Both the position numbers and the translations under genes were made by a program. From Hyphomicrobiales bacterium (GTDB lineage Bacteria; Pseudomonadota; Alphaproteobacteria; Rhizobiales; Rhizobiaceae), in assembly GCA_900472485.1 (NCBI GenBank), contig UCII01000021.1:186001-250000 (forward strand): DNA of 64,000 nucleotides. Reading direction: 5' to 3'. Shown here in pieces: positions 52,744-59,212 of this stretch (the stretch's first letter is position 1; each line of letters begins with the position of its first letter). Below the pieces are notes generated by a model. That model saw only the letters and a program-made list of their open reading frames with translations, had not been told where the DNA came from and searched no databases.

Positions 52744-52893
52744 ATGATCCGCAAACTGAAATCGGGCGAATATCGTCTCTACTCACGCAAGCTCGATCCG
52801 AAGACACACAAGCGCAAGAATCTCGGGACATTCAAGACCCACGAGGCGGCCGAAAAGCATGAGCGCGAAGTGCAATACTTCAAGCACCACTAG
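52744..52893 (+). CDS. Small basic conserved protein, 49 aa
   Basis: A short, highly charged protein (MIRKLKSGEYRLYSRKLD, then KTHKRKNLGTFKTHEAAEKHEREVQYFKHH). I believe near-identical small proteins occur widely in rhizobia, with no known function. AAGGAG lies 7 bases before the start, and a perfect general-stress promoter motif stands 28 bases upstream. Its content resembles DNA- or RNA-associated stress proteins, but that is speculation. Confidence 0.75.
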   Translation: MIRKLKSGEYRLYSRKLDPKTHKRKNLGTFKTHEAAEKHEREVQYFKHH

Positions 52894-52976
52894 CGGATCG
52901 GCGAAGCCGGATAGGCACCCGAGAAGCAGAATCGGAGCTGATTGTGTTTCTTGAGCTAGAGCGAAGGAGATTGGTT

Positions 52977-53474
52977 ATGACACAGTTTCGAAAGAAGAAA
53001 GCGCTGTCGCGAGAAGAGGATTATCGCGACTATCAGGATCGCGATACCCGCGAAGGATGGCCATATTCCGACGAAAGTGCATTGGGTTCGACCGAACCGG
53101 AAAATCGAGAATACGGCACCACTCCAGCGAATTTTGACGAAGATACTCCCTCTGGCCTGATCGGAGACAACGCAGACGCGAACGGGCTTGAGGAAGACAC
53201 GGCCCACACGATGGGGCCATTGCCACCCAGCCGCATCGATAACGATGAACTGGAAGCGGCCATTACCGAACGATTCATCGAGAGCGAAGAAATCGATGCA
53301 GACAGCATCGAGGTTCATGCCGATGGCGGCATCGTAACATTGGAAGGCAGTGTCGAAACGCAGGCGGCTGCCGAACAGGCGGAAGCGCTCGGGCTGTCTA
53401 CGCCTGGTGTCGTCAAGGTTCGCAACAATCTGAAAACAACCGGTGTCGATTCCCATATTCCCCCCGATGCGTGA
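52977..53474 (+). CDS. BON-domain protein
   Basis: A 165-residue protein without a signal peptide. The first 90 residues are charged and low in complexity (DYRDYQDRDTREGWPYSDES). Residues about 93-155 form a BON domain (NDELEAAITERFIESEEIDADSIEVHAD, GGIVTLEGSVETQAAAEQAE, TPGVVKVRNNL). BON domains are thought to bind membranes or phospholipids, as in the osmotic stress protein OsmY. GAAGGAGA precedes the start at MTQFRKK. It is 83 bases behind a small gene with a general-stress promoter and may share it. Confidence 0.88.
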   Translation: MTQFRKKKALSREEDYRDYQDRDTREGWPYSDESALGSTEPENREYGTTPANFDEDTPSGLIGDNADANGLEEDTAHTMGPLPPSRIDNDELEAAITERFIESEEIDADSIEVHADGGIVTLEGSVETQAAAEQAEALGLSTPGVVKVRNNLKTTGVDSHIPPDA

Positions 53475-53720
53475 TACGCGGCCTCCATATGCCCTCGACG
53501 CTCCGAAGATTTTGTCCCTTGTAACATCGGGATTCGATACCCATTTATCGCCATGAGATATGCGGTTCCGCTCGCCCGTTGCATTGCAATGGCTGGTCCA
53601 GGCCTTAATCGCCCGACCCATTTGGCGGCCCGTTCTTTGCCCTCCGTCCGATGACGTGACGGGCGCTTCCGTCATCCATTGACATGAGCGCTGGCTTAAT
53701 GGCCGGCGCAGGAGATTTTG

Positions 53721-53876
53721 TTGAAAAAATCAAACACAGTCGACGCGCTCGCGGCGGTGAAACCGCGCGAATGCGATCAACCCATCAACCAGCTCCCCGA
53801 CAAGAACTGGAAACCCTATCCCTGTTTGCTCACCCGCGAGGAGCTTCGGAAGCTGATCGCCGAACAACTCGGCTGA
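53721..53876 (+). CDS. Short hypothetical protein, 51 aa
   Basis: A 51-residue frame (KKSNTVDALAAVKPRECDQ, then PINQLPDKNWKPYPCLLTREELRKLIAEQLG) that begins with TTG and has GGAG 6 bases upstream. The amphipathic C-terminal helix and the balanced composition look like a real protein. It is too short to show a known domain. It ends 36 bases before the S21 gene on the same strand, so the two are probably co-transcribed. I do not recognise a family. Confidence 0.55.
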   Translation: MKKSNTVDALAAVKPRECDQPINQLPDKNWKPYPCLLTREELRKLIAEQLG

Positions 53877-53912
53877 CGCTTGCAATTCATCACCAATAAT
53901 GAGGAGAACAAA

Positions 53913-54116
53913 ATGCAGGTTCTGGTAAGAGACAACAATGTCGAACAAGCAATCCGAGTTCTGAAACGAAAGATGCAACGCGAAGGCCTGTTTCGTGAAA
54001 TGAAGGAACGACGGGCCTACGAAAAACCGTCCCAACGGCGTATCCGGGAAAAGGCGCAGGCCATCAGCAGACATCGCAAAGCCGTGCGGAAAAGAATGAA
54101 GCGCGATGGTGGCTGA
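53913..54116 (+). CDS. rpsU: 30S ribosomal protein S21 (paralogue)
   Basis: A 67-residue protein with the S21 signature MQVLVRDNNVEQAIRVLKRKMQREGLFREMK and a basic C-terminal tail (RHRKAVRKRMKRDGG). S21 binds the 30S subunit near the 3' end of 16S rRNA and helps initiation. GAGGAG precedes the start. Alphaproteobacteria often have more than one copy. No ribosomal or cold-shock gene is adjacent here, and the gene sits in a stress-gene block, so this is probably an accessory copy rather than the housekeeping one. Confidence 0.92.
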   Translation: MQVLVRDNNVEQAIRVLKRKMQREGLFREMKERRAYEKPSQRRIREKAQAISRHRKAVRKRMKRDGG

Positions 54117-54129
54117 TTAAGTCAGCCAC
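54109..54129 (+). terminator. Hairpin overlapping the S21 stop codon
   Basis: gtggctga and tcagccac are exact complements around ttaag, and the left arm contains the stop codon. There is no T run, so termination is uncertain. Confidence 0.45.
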
Positions 54130-54299
54130 ATCCGACTTGAAACCGAATGAACACATCATGATGCACGCAAATTGACTTTGGTGAGGGCGGCTTTGCTATG
54201 ATGAGCGAGACTTATGCTGGCGCTTCAACGCGCCTCTCAATCCGCCGATATGGCACGGAACATGGTTAGGCACCGTTTTTCGACGGTGTTGGGAACGGG

Positions 54300-55643
54300 T
54301 CATGGCGCTGCCGAGGTAACGCGCCAAACCGTGTTGCCTACGTCATCGGCAATCAGCAGAGCGCCAAGCTTGTCGACTGCCAAACCTACCGGCCGTCCCC
54401 TCGCCTCGTTGTCGCCATTTAAAAAGCCGGTCACAATGTCCTGCGGAAGACCTTTGGGCCGGCCGTCTGCGAATGGGACGAAGACCACCTTGTAACCGTT
54501 GAATTGGTGCCGATTCCAGCTCCCATGCTCACCGACGAAGGCCCCTCCACGATACGCTTCCGGCAAATTGGTGCCGGTATAGAAGACCATCCCTAAGGGC
54601 GCGACATGCGAACTCAGCGCGTAATCCGGAACGATTGCCTTCGCTACCAGGTCTGGTCTCTGCGGCATGACCCTGGGATCGATGTTCTTGCCAAAATAGC
54701 TGTATGGCCAACCATAGAAGCCACCCTCCTTCACGGAAGTCATATAGTCCGGCACGAGATTGGGACCGAGTTCGTCGCGCTCATTGACGACTGCCCAGAG
54801 GGCGTGCGTTTGCGGCTCCCAGGAAAGACCATTCGGATTTCTCAACCCATCCGCGAAAATGCGATGGCGGCCCGTTCCCCTATCGACCTCCCAGATGGAG
54901 GCGCGATCCATTTCAGCCTGTATGCCGTTTTCCGTGATATTGCTGTTCGACCCGACACCGACATAAAGCAGCGTCCCATCGGGGCTCGCCACCAGACTCT
55001 TGGTCCAATGGTGATCGATGGGTCCGCCTGGCAAATCGGTAAGTTTCGTTCCCGGATCGGGGATGCTCGTCTCGCCCGTCTTGTATGGGTAACGCATGAT
55101 CTTGTCCGTCTCCGCGACATAAAGGTCGCTACCGACAAGAGCGACACCGAAAGGGGAGTCGAGATGATCGAGAAAAACGCTCTTCGTTTCCGCAACCCCA
55201 TCCCCGTCGGCATCACGCAACAAGGTTATACGGTTGCTTCCTTCATTGTTGCCGGCAGATGTCGCCATCGACTCGATCCAGCCCATGATCAGGTCCTTGG
55301 GCCGCTTGATCGATGCCGCAGGCGGCGCAACAGATTCCACAGCAAGAACATCGCCATTCGGTAGCACATAAACTGAGCGCGGGTGTTTCAATCCCGTTGC
55401 GAGCGCCTTGATTTGCAACCCGTCCGGAACCTTCGGCTTATCGCCGTTCTGCCAGCCGATCACTTTGGCGACATGCATCGGCGGGATGAGATATTGCGTC
55501 TGGGCCGGCAATGTCGGGTTTGGTCCGACCTGATCCTTCGGATCCTGTTCGTTCTGATTGCAGCCGGAGAGAATGAGGGCCGTGCCGCAGATAAGTGCGG
55601 TAAAGGAGGACGGCACAGTCGACTTACCTATCGTGCTCTTCAT
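54300..55643 (-). CDS. Sorbosone dehydrogenase-like lipoprotein (PQQ-type beta-propeller)
   Basis: A 447-residue exported protein of the glucose/sorbosone dehydrogenase family, a six-bladed beta-propeller related to soluble PQQ-dependent sugar dehydrogenases. The N-terminus has a lipobox (LILSGC), so it is anchored to a membrane and faces the periplasm. Conserved parts are GLKHPRSVYVLPNGDVLAVES, SPFGVALVGSDLYVAETD and the C-terminal FVGEHGSWNR. The start overlaps the end of the DUF2231 gene by four bases, and both would be expressed from a general-stress promoter at 56125-56149. Whether it oxidises a sugar is not shown. Confidence 0.88.
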   Translation of the reverse strand: MKSTIGKSTVPSSFTALICGTALILSGCNQNEQDPKDQVGPNPTLPAQTQYLIPPMHVAKVIGWQNGDKPKVPDGLQIKALATGLKHPRSVYVLPNGDVLAVESVAPPAASIKRPKDLIMGWIESMATSAGNNEGSNRITLLRDADGDGVAETKSVFLDHLDSPFGVALVGSDLYVAETDKIMRYPYKTGETSIPDPGTKLTDLPGGPIDHHWTKSLVASPDGTLLYVGVGSNSNITENGIQAEMDRASIWEVDRGTGRHRIFADGLRNPNGLSWEPQTHALWAVVNERDELGPNLVPDYMTSVKEGGFYGWPYSYFGKNIDPRVMPQRPDLVAKAIVPDYALSSHVAPLGMVFYTGTNLPEAYRGGAFVGEHGSWNRHQFNGYKVVFVPFADGRPKGLPQDIVTGFLNGDNEARGRPVGLAVDKLGALLIADDVGNTVWRVTSAAP

Positions 55644-56089
55644 CTCTCGGCTCCCGGCCCTCTGCGATAGATCAATGCTCGCCTTATCCAGCCGCTAAAA
55701 AGGACGAGAACGACCACCACGGATGAAAGAATAAGGCCGGTCGGAACGACTGAAGTCCACGCATCACGGCTATGGACCAGCGCGTTGAAGAACGACAAGA
55801 CGAAGATAAGAGCGTTACAGATCGAATATAGCCAGACCGGTCCGCGCATCGAGGAAAGGCGTCTGCCAAGTGCATCGACTATCATGGCAATGACAGCAAG
55901 CAAGCCGAATAACAAGCCAACCGTAAGCAGCCATGCAGATGCATCCGCCCACATCATTTCAGCGGTTCCCCAATAGGCCACATCCGTCGCCAATGTGCCA
56001 AGGAAGCAAACCATCGGGATTGGAATGATGAGCGAGTGAAGAGGGCGGGGCGGAAGAGGGTGCGCAGCGTGAAGGTCTTGAGCGACCAT
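55640..56089 (-). CDS. DUF2231 membrane protein
   Basis: A 149-residue membrane protein with four predicted helices and the DUF2231 pattern (PLHSLIIPIPMVCFLGTLATDVAYW near the N-terminus). The function of the family is unknown. The start MVAQDLHAAHP has GGAGA 8 bases upstream; a longer frame covers the promoter region and is not family-like. Its stop overlaps the start of the sorbosone-type dehydrogenase, a common pairing in Proteobacteria. A perfect GGAAC-N18-TT motif lies 36 bases before the start. Confidence 0.87.
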   Translation of the reverse strand: MVAQDLHAAHPLPPRPLHSLIIPIPMVCFLGTLATDVAYWGTAEMMWADASAWLLTVGLLFGLLAVIAMIVDALGRRLSSMRGPVWLYSICNALIFVLSFFNALVHSRDAWTSVVPTGLILSSVVVVLVLFSGWIRRALIYRRGPGAER

Positions 56090-56124
56090 GGCGGTGTCTC
56101 CAATATTCCTGAGAGCACCGGCCA

Positions 56125-56149
56125 AACATTTATCGATTTGTTTTGTTCC
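56125..56149 (-). promoter_or_regulatory. General-stress promoter for DUF2231/sorbosone dehydrogenase operon
   Basis: Read on the minus strand from 56149, GGAAC is followed by exactly 18 bases and TT. It lies 36 bases upstream of the DUF2231 start, an ideal distance. Confidence 0.75.
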
Positions 56150-56223
56150 AGGCAAACATTTGGGACCTTGAGGACTGCTTCGGGCTTTCCGCTCGGCTTT
56201 TCGACACGAGCGGAAATTCAGCC

Positions 56224-56430
56224 TCAACTTGCCGCGTGGCCACCTTTCCGCTTGGGATCATGGCTATGATGGCGATCTCGTTCGCCGCCGCCGCCGGAAA
56301 CCTTGCTGCGGTCCCGCTTATCGGGCTCGGCCGGCGGCTTTGGAATGTTCAAGGGCGCCTTGGCATTTTCATGGGATGCTCCCGGGCCGCCTTGGCGAAT
56401 ACTAGCCGGTGTTTTGGTCGATGTGGACAT
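56224..56430 (-). CDS. Small hydrophilic protein, 68 aa
   Basis: A highly polar protein (MSTSTKTPASIRQGGPGASHEN, KAPLNIPKPPAEPDKRDRSK, GGGGERDRHHSHDPKRKGG) with many Pro, Lys, Asp and His residues and no hydrophobic core, so it is probably disordered. GGGAGG is located 5 bases before the start, which argues for real translation. It follows another small hydrophilic ORF by 10 bases. I do not recognise a family; composition resembles desiccation or stress-related hydrophilins. Confidence 0.55.
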   Translation of the reverse strand: MSTSTKTPASIRQGGPGASHENAKAPLNIPKPPAEPDKRDRSKVSGGGGERDRHHSHDPKRKGGHAAS

Positions 56431-56440
56431 TGGCACCTCC

Positions 56441-56623
56441 CTATCGATCCTGTTGATGCCCCTGGTGACTGGTATTGATCCTGCTATTTCCCTGCTGGCC
56501 TTTCTTGTCTGGATCTACCGTCATGTCAGGCTTATGGGGATCGGATATCGATGGTTTGGCGTGGTCACCAACACCTTTGTCGCTTCGATTTTCCTCAGGA
56601 ACCGGTGGTGGTTTGCTGCTCAT
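56441..56623 (-). CDS. Small hydrophilic protein, 60 aa
   Basis: A polar, Pro- and Lys-rich short protein (MSSKPPPVPEENRSDKGVGD, HAKPSISDPHKPDMTVDPD) with no hydrophobic segment. AGGAG precedes the second of two adjacent ATG codons by 6 bases, which decides the start. A perfect general-stress promoter motif stands about 80 bases upstream on the same strand. The downstream neighbour is a similar small polar protein, and the two form a likely operon. Function unknown. Confidence 0.55.
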   Translation of the reverse strand: MSSKPPPVPEENRSDKGVGDHAKPSISDPHKPDMTVDPDKKGQQGNSRINTSHQGHQQDR

Positions 56624-56702
56624 CATCTTCTCCTGTCATTGCTTTGCCAGAAGCTGCGGGCGATTTATCTCGCGGCCGTTCCGACGTTGGCCGCCTGGAT
56701 CC

Positions 56703-56727
56703 AACCAACTTCAGCCCAGAATGTTCC
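56703..56727 (-). promoter_or_regulatory. General-stress promoter upstream of two small hydrophilic ORFs
   Basis: On the minus strand, GGAAC from 56727 is followed by 18 bases and TT. The first small gene begins 80 bases downstream. The site lies between the SDR gene stop and the small genes. Confidence 0.65.
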
Positions 56728-56772
56728 GCGAATGAGCGCCGTTCGCTGACATCCCGCGCAAATGCGCTGAAG

Positions 56773-57627
56773 TCAAAGGAGAGGCTTGCCCCCGGTAACC
56801 GCGACGGTCGTGCCGGAAACATAGCTGGAGAGCGGATCGGCAAGCATGACATAAGCCGTTGCCAGCTCAGCCGGTTGACCCGGACGCTTCATCGGCACTT
56901 GCTTTCCAAAATTCTCGACCGCTTCCGACGCCATCGTCGAAGGGATCAATGGCGTCCAAATGGGTCCGGGCGCGACGGCATTGGCGCGAATGCCTTTTTC
57001 CGCGAGCAATTGCGCCAGCCCTGCGGTAAAATTCTGGATAGCCCCTTTGGTGGTGGCGTAGGCAAGCAATGTCGGGTTTGGAGTATCCGAGTTGATGGAC
57101 GCCGTATTGATGATGGCGCTACCCGGCTTCATGTGCGGTACGGCCGCTTTGGTCAGATAGAACATGGCATGGATATTGACCTTGAAGGTCAATTCCCATT
57201 CCTCGTCAGTAATATCGCCGATATCTTGAAAGCTCGCCTGATGCGCAGCATTGTTGACAAGAATATCGATCCCTCCGAGTTCGGCGACGGCCTTGTCGAT
57301 GATATCGCGACAATGTTTGGGATCCTGAATATCGCCGGCCATCAATACCGCTTTGCGGCCGGCCTCCTCAACCCATTTTCTGGTTTCGTAAGCATCGTCA
57401 TCTTCGCTCAGATAGGCGATCAGAACATCGGCGCCCTCGCGGGCAAAGGCGATTGCGACAGCGCGGCCAATGCCGCTGTCGCCGCCGGTGATGACAGCCT
57501 TTTTGCCATTAAGCTTTCCCGATCCGCGATAGGTCGCCTCCCCATGATCGGGCGCGGGATGCATGGCAGCGGTATAGCCGGGCATGGGCTGTTGCTGCGG
57601 CGAAAATGGCGGTTGTGGATGTGTCAT
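56773..57627 (-). CDS. Short-chain dehydrogenase (YghA-like)
   Basis: A 284-residue SDR with the long N-terminal extension (about 40 residues, rich in Pro and Gln) typical of the YghA/YdaD stress-type group. The cofactor motif is ITGGDSGIGRAVAIAFAREG, and the catalytic pair is Y190 and K194 (YATTK). The segment APGPIWTPLIPSTM is characteristic. Its role is uncertain; members are induced by general stress in several bacteria. Two perfect general-stress promoter motifs lie 36 and about 95 bases upstream. Confidence 0.9.
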   Translation of the reverse strand: MTHPQPPFSPQQQPMPGYTAAMHPAPDHGEATYRGSGKLNGKKAVITGGDSGIGRAVAIAFAREGADVLIAYLSEDDDAYETRKWVEEAGRKAVLMAGDIQDPKHCRDIIDKAVAELGGIDILVNNAAHQASFQDIGDITDEEWELTFKVNIHAMFYLTKAAVPHMKPGSAIINTASINSDTPNPTLLAYATTKGAIQNFTAGLAQLLAEKGIRANAVAPGPIWTPLIPSTMASEAVENFGKQVPMKRPGQPAELATAYVMLADPLSSYVSGTTVAVTGGKPLL

Positions 57628-57662
57628 GATGTTCTTCCGGTAATGATTGCATTGTCACTCCA

Positions 57663-57687
57663 AACCTCCTCACTCGCTTTCGGTTCC
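57663..57687 (-). promoter_or_regulatory. General-stress promoter proximal to YghA-like SDR gene
   Basis: On the minus strand, GGAAC from 57687 is followed by exactly 18 bases and TT, 36 bases upstream of the SDR start. This is the better placed of the two sites for this gene. Confidence 0.75.
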
Positions 57688-57719
57688 ATCGACGGCACAT
57701 TATCTGCGGGATGCGTCCA

Positions 57720-57744
57720 GGAACATTCAAGTCCGGTAATGGTT
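57720..57744 (+). promoter_or_regulatory. General-stress promoter, rightward (overlapping pair)
   Basis: GGAAC at 57720 is followed by 18 bases and TT on the plus strand, pointing at the SDR gene at 57907. It overlaps a leftward site almost completely, because the -35 of one is the -10 side of the other. Confidence 0.65.
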
Positions 57745-57746
57745 CC
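57722..57746 (-). promoter_or_regulatory. General-stress promoter, leftward (overlapping pair)
   Basis: On the minus strand GGAAC from 57746 is followed by 18 bases and TT. The whole unit reads GGAAC-N17-GTTCC, so both strands carry a full match. Confidence 0.6.
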
Positions 57747-57756
57747 TATCGGAGCC

Positions 57757-57862
57757 TAGAGCATGTCGCGCAAAAGTGTGTAGCGATTTTGCGATAACGA
57801 CATGCGCAAAATCAACGACCTAAAGCGCGGTAAGCGGATCTGAAAGATCGCGACGCGCTTTA
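57757..57862. repeat. Rhizobial-type intergenic palindromic repeat
   Basis: The sequence from tagagcatgtcgcgcaaaag to cgcgctttaa resembles, from memory, a repeat that occurs many times between genes in Rhizobium (RIME-like). It contains nested inverted repeats: gcatgtcg/cgacatgc, cgcaaaa/ttttgcg and taaagcgcg (57821-57829)/cgcgcttta (57854-57862). It lies in the leader region between a stress promoter and an SDR gene. Only one copy was seen in the window. Confidence 0.7.
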
Positions 57863-57906
57863 AGTTTCGATAGATCCCGTTTCACCGATTTTGAAAGGAC
57901 AGCCCG

Positions 57907-58671
57907 ATGCATCGCTTCGAAGAAAAGGTCGTCATCGTAACGGGTGCGGCATCGGGAATGGGAGAGGCGACAGCGCGACGGTTTTCCCAGGAAGGCGCGA
58001 ACGTCGCCCTCGTCGATCGCCGTACGGAAGCGCTGGAAAGGGTCGTTGCGGATTTGCCAACCGAACGCAGCCTCAAGCAGGTGGTGGATGTATCGGCATC
58101 TTCCGCGGTTGCCGCGATGGTTTCGGCAGTGGTGGAACGGTTCGGTCGCCTTGATGTCATCGTTAACAATGCGGGCATCCACGAGGGTGGCGCGCCCGCT
58201 GACATTTCCGATGAACGATGGCATGCCGTCATGGCGACCGATCTGGACGGCGTGTTTTTCGGTTGCCGAGCAGCCATCCCGCATCTTGAAAAGACCAAGG
58301 GGTCGATCATCAACACTGCTTCTGTCTCCGGCACCGGCGGCGATTGGGGTATGAGCCCCTACAACGCCGCCAAGGGCGCCATCGTCAATCTGACCCGCGC
58401 CCTGGCGCTCGATCTCGGCCGAAAGGGAATTCGCGTCAATGCCGTGTGCCCGAGCCTCACGCGCACCGGCATGACGGAAGACATGCTCAAGGACGAAGCC
58501 CTCGTTGCCAAGTTCAAGGAGCGCATTCCACTCGGTCGTGTCTGCGAGCCGGAAGAGGTTGCGGCCGTCATCGCCTTTCTGGCAAGCGACGATGCAAGCT
58601 TCGTTACCGGCGCCAACATCGCCGTCGATGGTGGCGTGTCCGCCTCCAACGGCCAGCCGGCACAGGATTGA
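57907..58671 (+). CDS. Short-chain dehydrogenase (classical SDR)
   Basis: A 254-residue NAD(P)-dependent dehydrogenase. The cofactor motif is VTGAASGMGEATARRFSQEG, followed by NNAGIHEGG. The catalytic set is S139, Y152 and K156 (YNAAK). The usual family C-terminal segment is GANIAVDGGVSASNG. The PPC-domain gene begins 16 bases after the stop, so the two are co-transcribed. A stress promoter motif is 163 bases upstream, with a repeat element in the leader. The substrate cannot be told. Confidence 0.9.
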   Translation: MHRFEEKVVIVTGAASGMGEATARRFSQEGANVALVDRRTEALERVVADLPTERSLKQVVDVSASSAVAAMVSAVVERFGRLDVIVNNAGIHEGGAPADISDERWHAVMATDLDGVFFGCRAAIPHLEKTKGSIINTASVSGTGGDWGMSPYNAAKGAIVNLTRALALDLGRKGIRVNAVCPSLTRTGMTEDMLKDEALVAKFKERIPLGRVCEPEEVAAVIAFLASDDASFVTGANIAVDGGVSASNGQPAQD

Positions 58672-58687
58672 AAGGGAGACGAGTACG

Positions 58688-59125
58688 ATGAATTTCAAGA
58701 AAGTTGACCTGCGGAACGGCCTTAAGACCTACGTCGTCGTGCTCGATGTGAATGAGGAAGCATTCTCCACGCTCGCGCGCTTCGCCACGGATCAGGATCT
58801 GAAGGCTGCTTCTGTCACCGCAATCGGCGCATTTGAAGGGGCGACTGTCGGCTGGTTCGACTTCAGCGAGCGAAGCTACCGCAAGATCCCTATTACCGAG
58901 CAATGCGAGGTGCTGAGCCTGATCGGCGATATTGCGACAGGCGAGGATGGCGGAGCGAGCCTCCATCTTCATGCCGTCCTCGGCCTGAAGGATGGCTCGA
59001 CACGCGGCGGCCACTTCCTCGACGGTATCGTGCATCCAACCTTGGAAGCGACCATTGTCGAAACACCGGCGGAATTGCAGCGCCGGCATCAAGAGGATCT
59101 CGGCATCGCGCTGATCAAACTTTGA
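58688..59125 (+). CDS. PPC/DUF296-domain protein
   Basis: A 145-residue single-domain protein of the PPC (plants and prokaryotes conserved, DUF296) family, with ASVTAIGAFEGATVGWFD, followed by LSLIGDIA and HLHAVLGLKDGSTRGGHFLDGIVHPTLEATI. In plants the domain is joined to AT-hook DNA-binding motifs; bacterial stand-alone members have no proven function and may bind metal through the conserved histidines seen here. It follows the SDR gene by 16 bases. A catalase gene with its own promoter follows. Confidence 0.88.
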   Translation: MNFKKVDLRNGLKTYVVVLDVNEEAFSTLARFATDQDLKAASVTAIGAFEGATVGWFDFSERSYRKIPITEQCEVLSLIGDIATGEDGGASLHLHAVLGLKDGSTRGGHFLDGIVHPTLEATIVETPAELQRRHQEDLGIALIKL

Positions 59126-59153
59126 GACCACCAGCCGCCACCTCCAGCCAATC

Positions 59154-59178
59154 GGAACATTGCCGGCCGAACAAGGTT
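59154..59178 (+). promoter_or_regulatory. General-stress promoter for katE
   Basis: GGAAC at 59154-59158, exactly 18 bases, then TT at 59177-59178. It is 35 bases upstream of the catalase start. Confidence 0.8.
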
Positions 59179-59212
59179 CGATCAGCAGTTCCAACGGCAG
59201 AAGGAGAATATC

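Noticed and set aside
54255..54280. GGAAC near 54255 as another stress promoter
   Set aside because: The spacing to the T pair is not 18 bases, and no gene follows on that strand.
56598..56623. GGAAC at 56598 on the plus strand
   Set aside because: After 18 bases the sequence is CA instead of TT, and no plus-strand gene lies downstream.
56303..56749. Plus-strand hydrophobic ORF of 148 codons
   Set aside because: It is the complement of the two small hydrophilic minus-strand ORFs, which have better ribosome binding sites and a promoter; hydrophobicity here is a by-product of the opposite strand.
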